A stretch of DNA of 5,507 nt from Chloroflexota bacterium (GTDB taxonomy: Bacteria > Chloroflexota > Dehalococcoidia > GIF9 > UBA5629), in the NCBI GenBank assembly GCA_020354105.1, contig CP070642.1, positions 1,065,568-1,071,074 on the forward strand, given 5' to 3'. Position 1 is the stretch's first letter, and each line of letters opens with the position of its first letter. Of this stretch, positions 5,347-5,507 are shown piece after piece. The translations under genes and the position numbers were made by a program. The notes beneath the pieces are model-generated. The model worked only from the letters and a program-made list of their open reading frames with translations. It was not told where the DNA came from and ran no database searches.

Positions 5347-5367
5347 TCATTTAGGTTAATCTGGCCA
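5339..5367 (-). promoter_or_regulatory. Weak candidate promoter for the TIGR04076 gene
   Basis: TGGCCA (5367-5362, four of six) and TATGCT (5344-5339, four of six) are spaced by 17 bases on the minus strand. Spacing is ideal but both hexamers are imperfect. Several other AT-rich -10-like words occur upstream, so this choice is tentative. Confidence 0.28.
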
Positions 5368-5507
5368 GTAAATATGCTAATGCCTAATATACAATTTCAG
5401 ACCAACAATGAATTCGCCGTAGGCTTGCTAAACACACTATAAATTTTATAAAATCCGAAAATACGGTACAGGTAAAAACTTATAACCGAATGAAAAACCT
5501 GATATGA
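5368..5507. other. AT-rich flank without a recognised gene
   Basis: I find no supported gene here on either strand. The stretch is AT-rich and contains the short palindrome TATAAA-T-TTTATA at 5438-5450, which is unremarkable in such sequence. It is probably intergenic DNA upstream of the TIGR04076 gene. Confidence 0.5.

Overview
The window is ordinary bacterial chromosomal sequence of moderate G+C, with AT-rich intergenic DNA. It holds six protein genes, no RNA genes and no mobile elements. The gene content is a NuoG-like iron-sulfur/molybdopterin oxidoreductase, a soluble GAF histidine kinase, single-domain response regulators, a stand-alone cyclic-nucleotide-binding domain and a TIGR04076 protein. 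This suggests an anaerobe, perhaps of the Chloroflexota (Dehalococcoidia-like) or Desulfobacterota; the assignment is by gene flavour only and is weak.

Left part (1-1829, minus strand): the N-terminal 609 codons of a formate dehydrogenase-type alpha subunit, which runs off the window at base 1. It has the N-terminal 2Fe-2S domain, the His-Cys3 cluster, two 4Fe-4S motifs and the start of the molybdopterin domain. The segment that should carry the catalytic Cys or selenocysteine followed by His instead reads Tyr-Ser. This is the most striking observation in the window.

Intergenic region 1830-2213: a divergent control region between the oxidoreductase (leftward) and a cNMP-binding-domain gene (rightward). 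A sigma70-like promoter can be proposed for each direction. A perfect 16-bp palindrome covers the -35 of the oxidoreductase promoter.

Middle (2214-4825): the cNMP-domain gene (+) ends exactly where a leftward signalling cluster ends (2714/2715). That cluster is, in transcription order, a GAF-HisKA-HATPase histidine kinase, a first receiver-only response regulator and a second receiver-only response regulator. No DNA-binding domain is encoded in any of these four genes, so their output must go through protein partners or a regulator elsewhere. The first receiver gene seems to have its own extended -10 promoter, placed so close that its transcript would be almost leaderless.

Right part (4826-5507): a kinase promoter region, then a TIGR04076-family small protein (5033-5305, minus) with an unusual inverted repeat spanning its stop codon, then about 200 bases of AT-rich upstream DNA without a recognisable gene. 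A reasonable but unproven reading is that a soluble sensor kinase, two receiver proteins and a cNMP-like domain govern the neighbouring redox enzyme.
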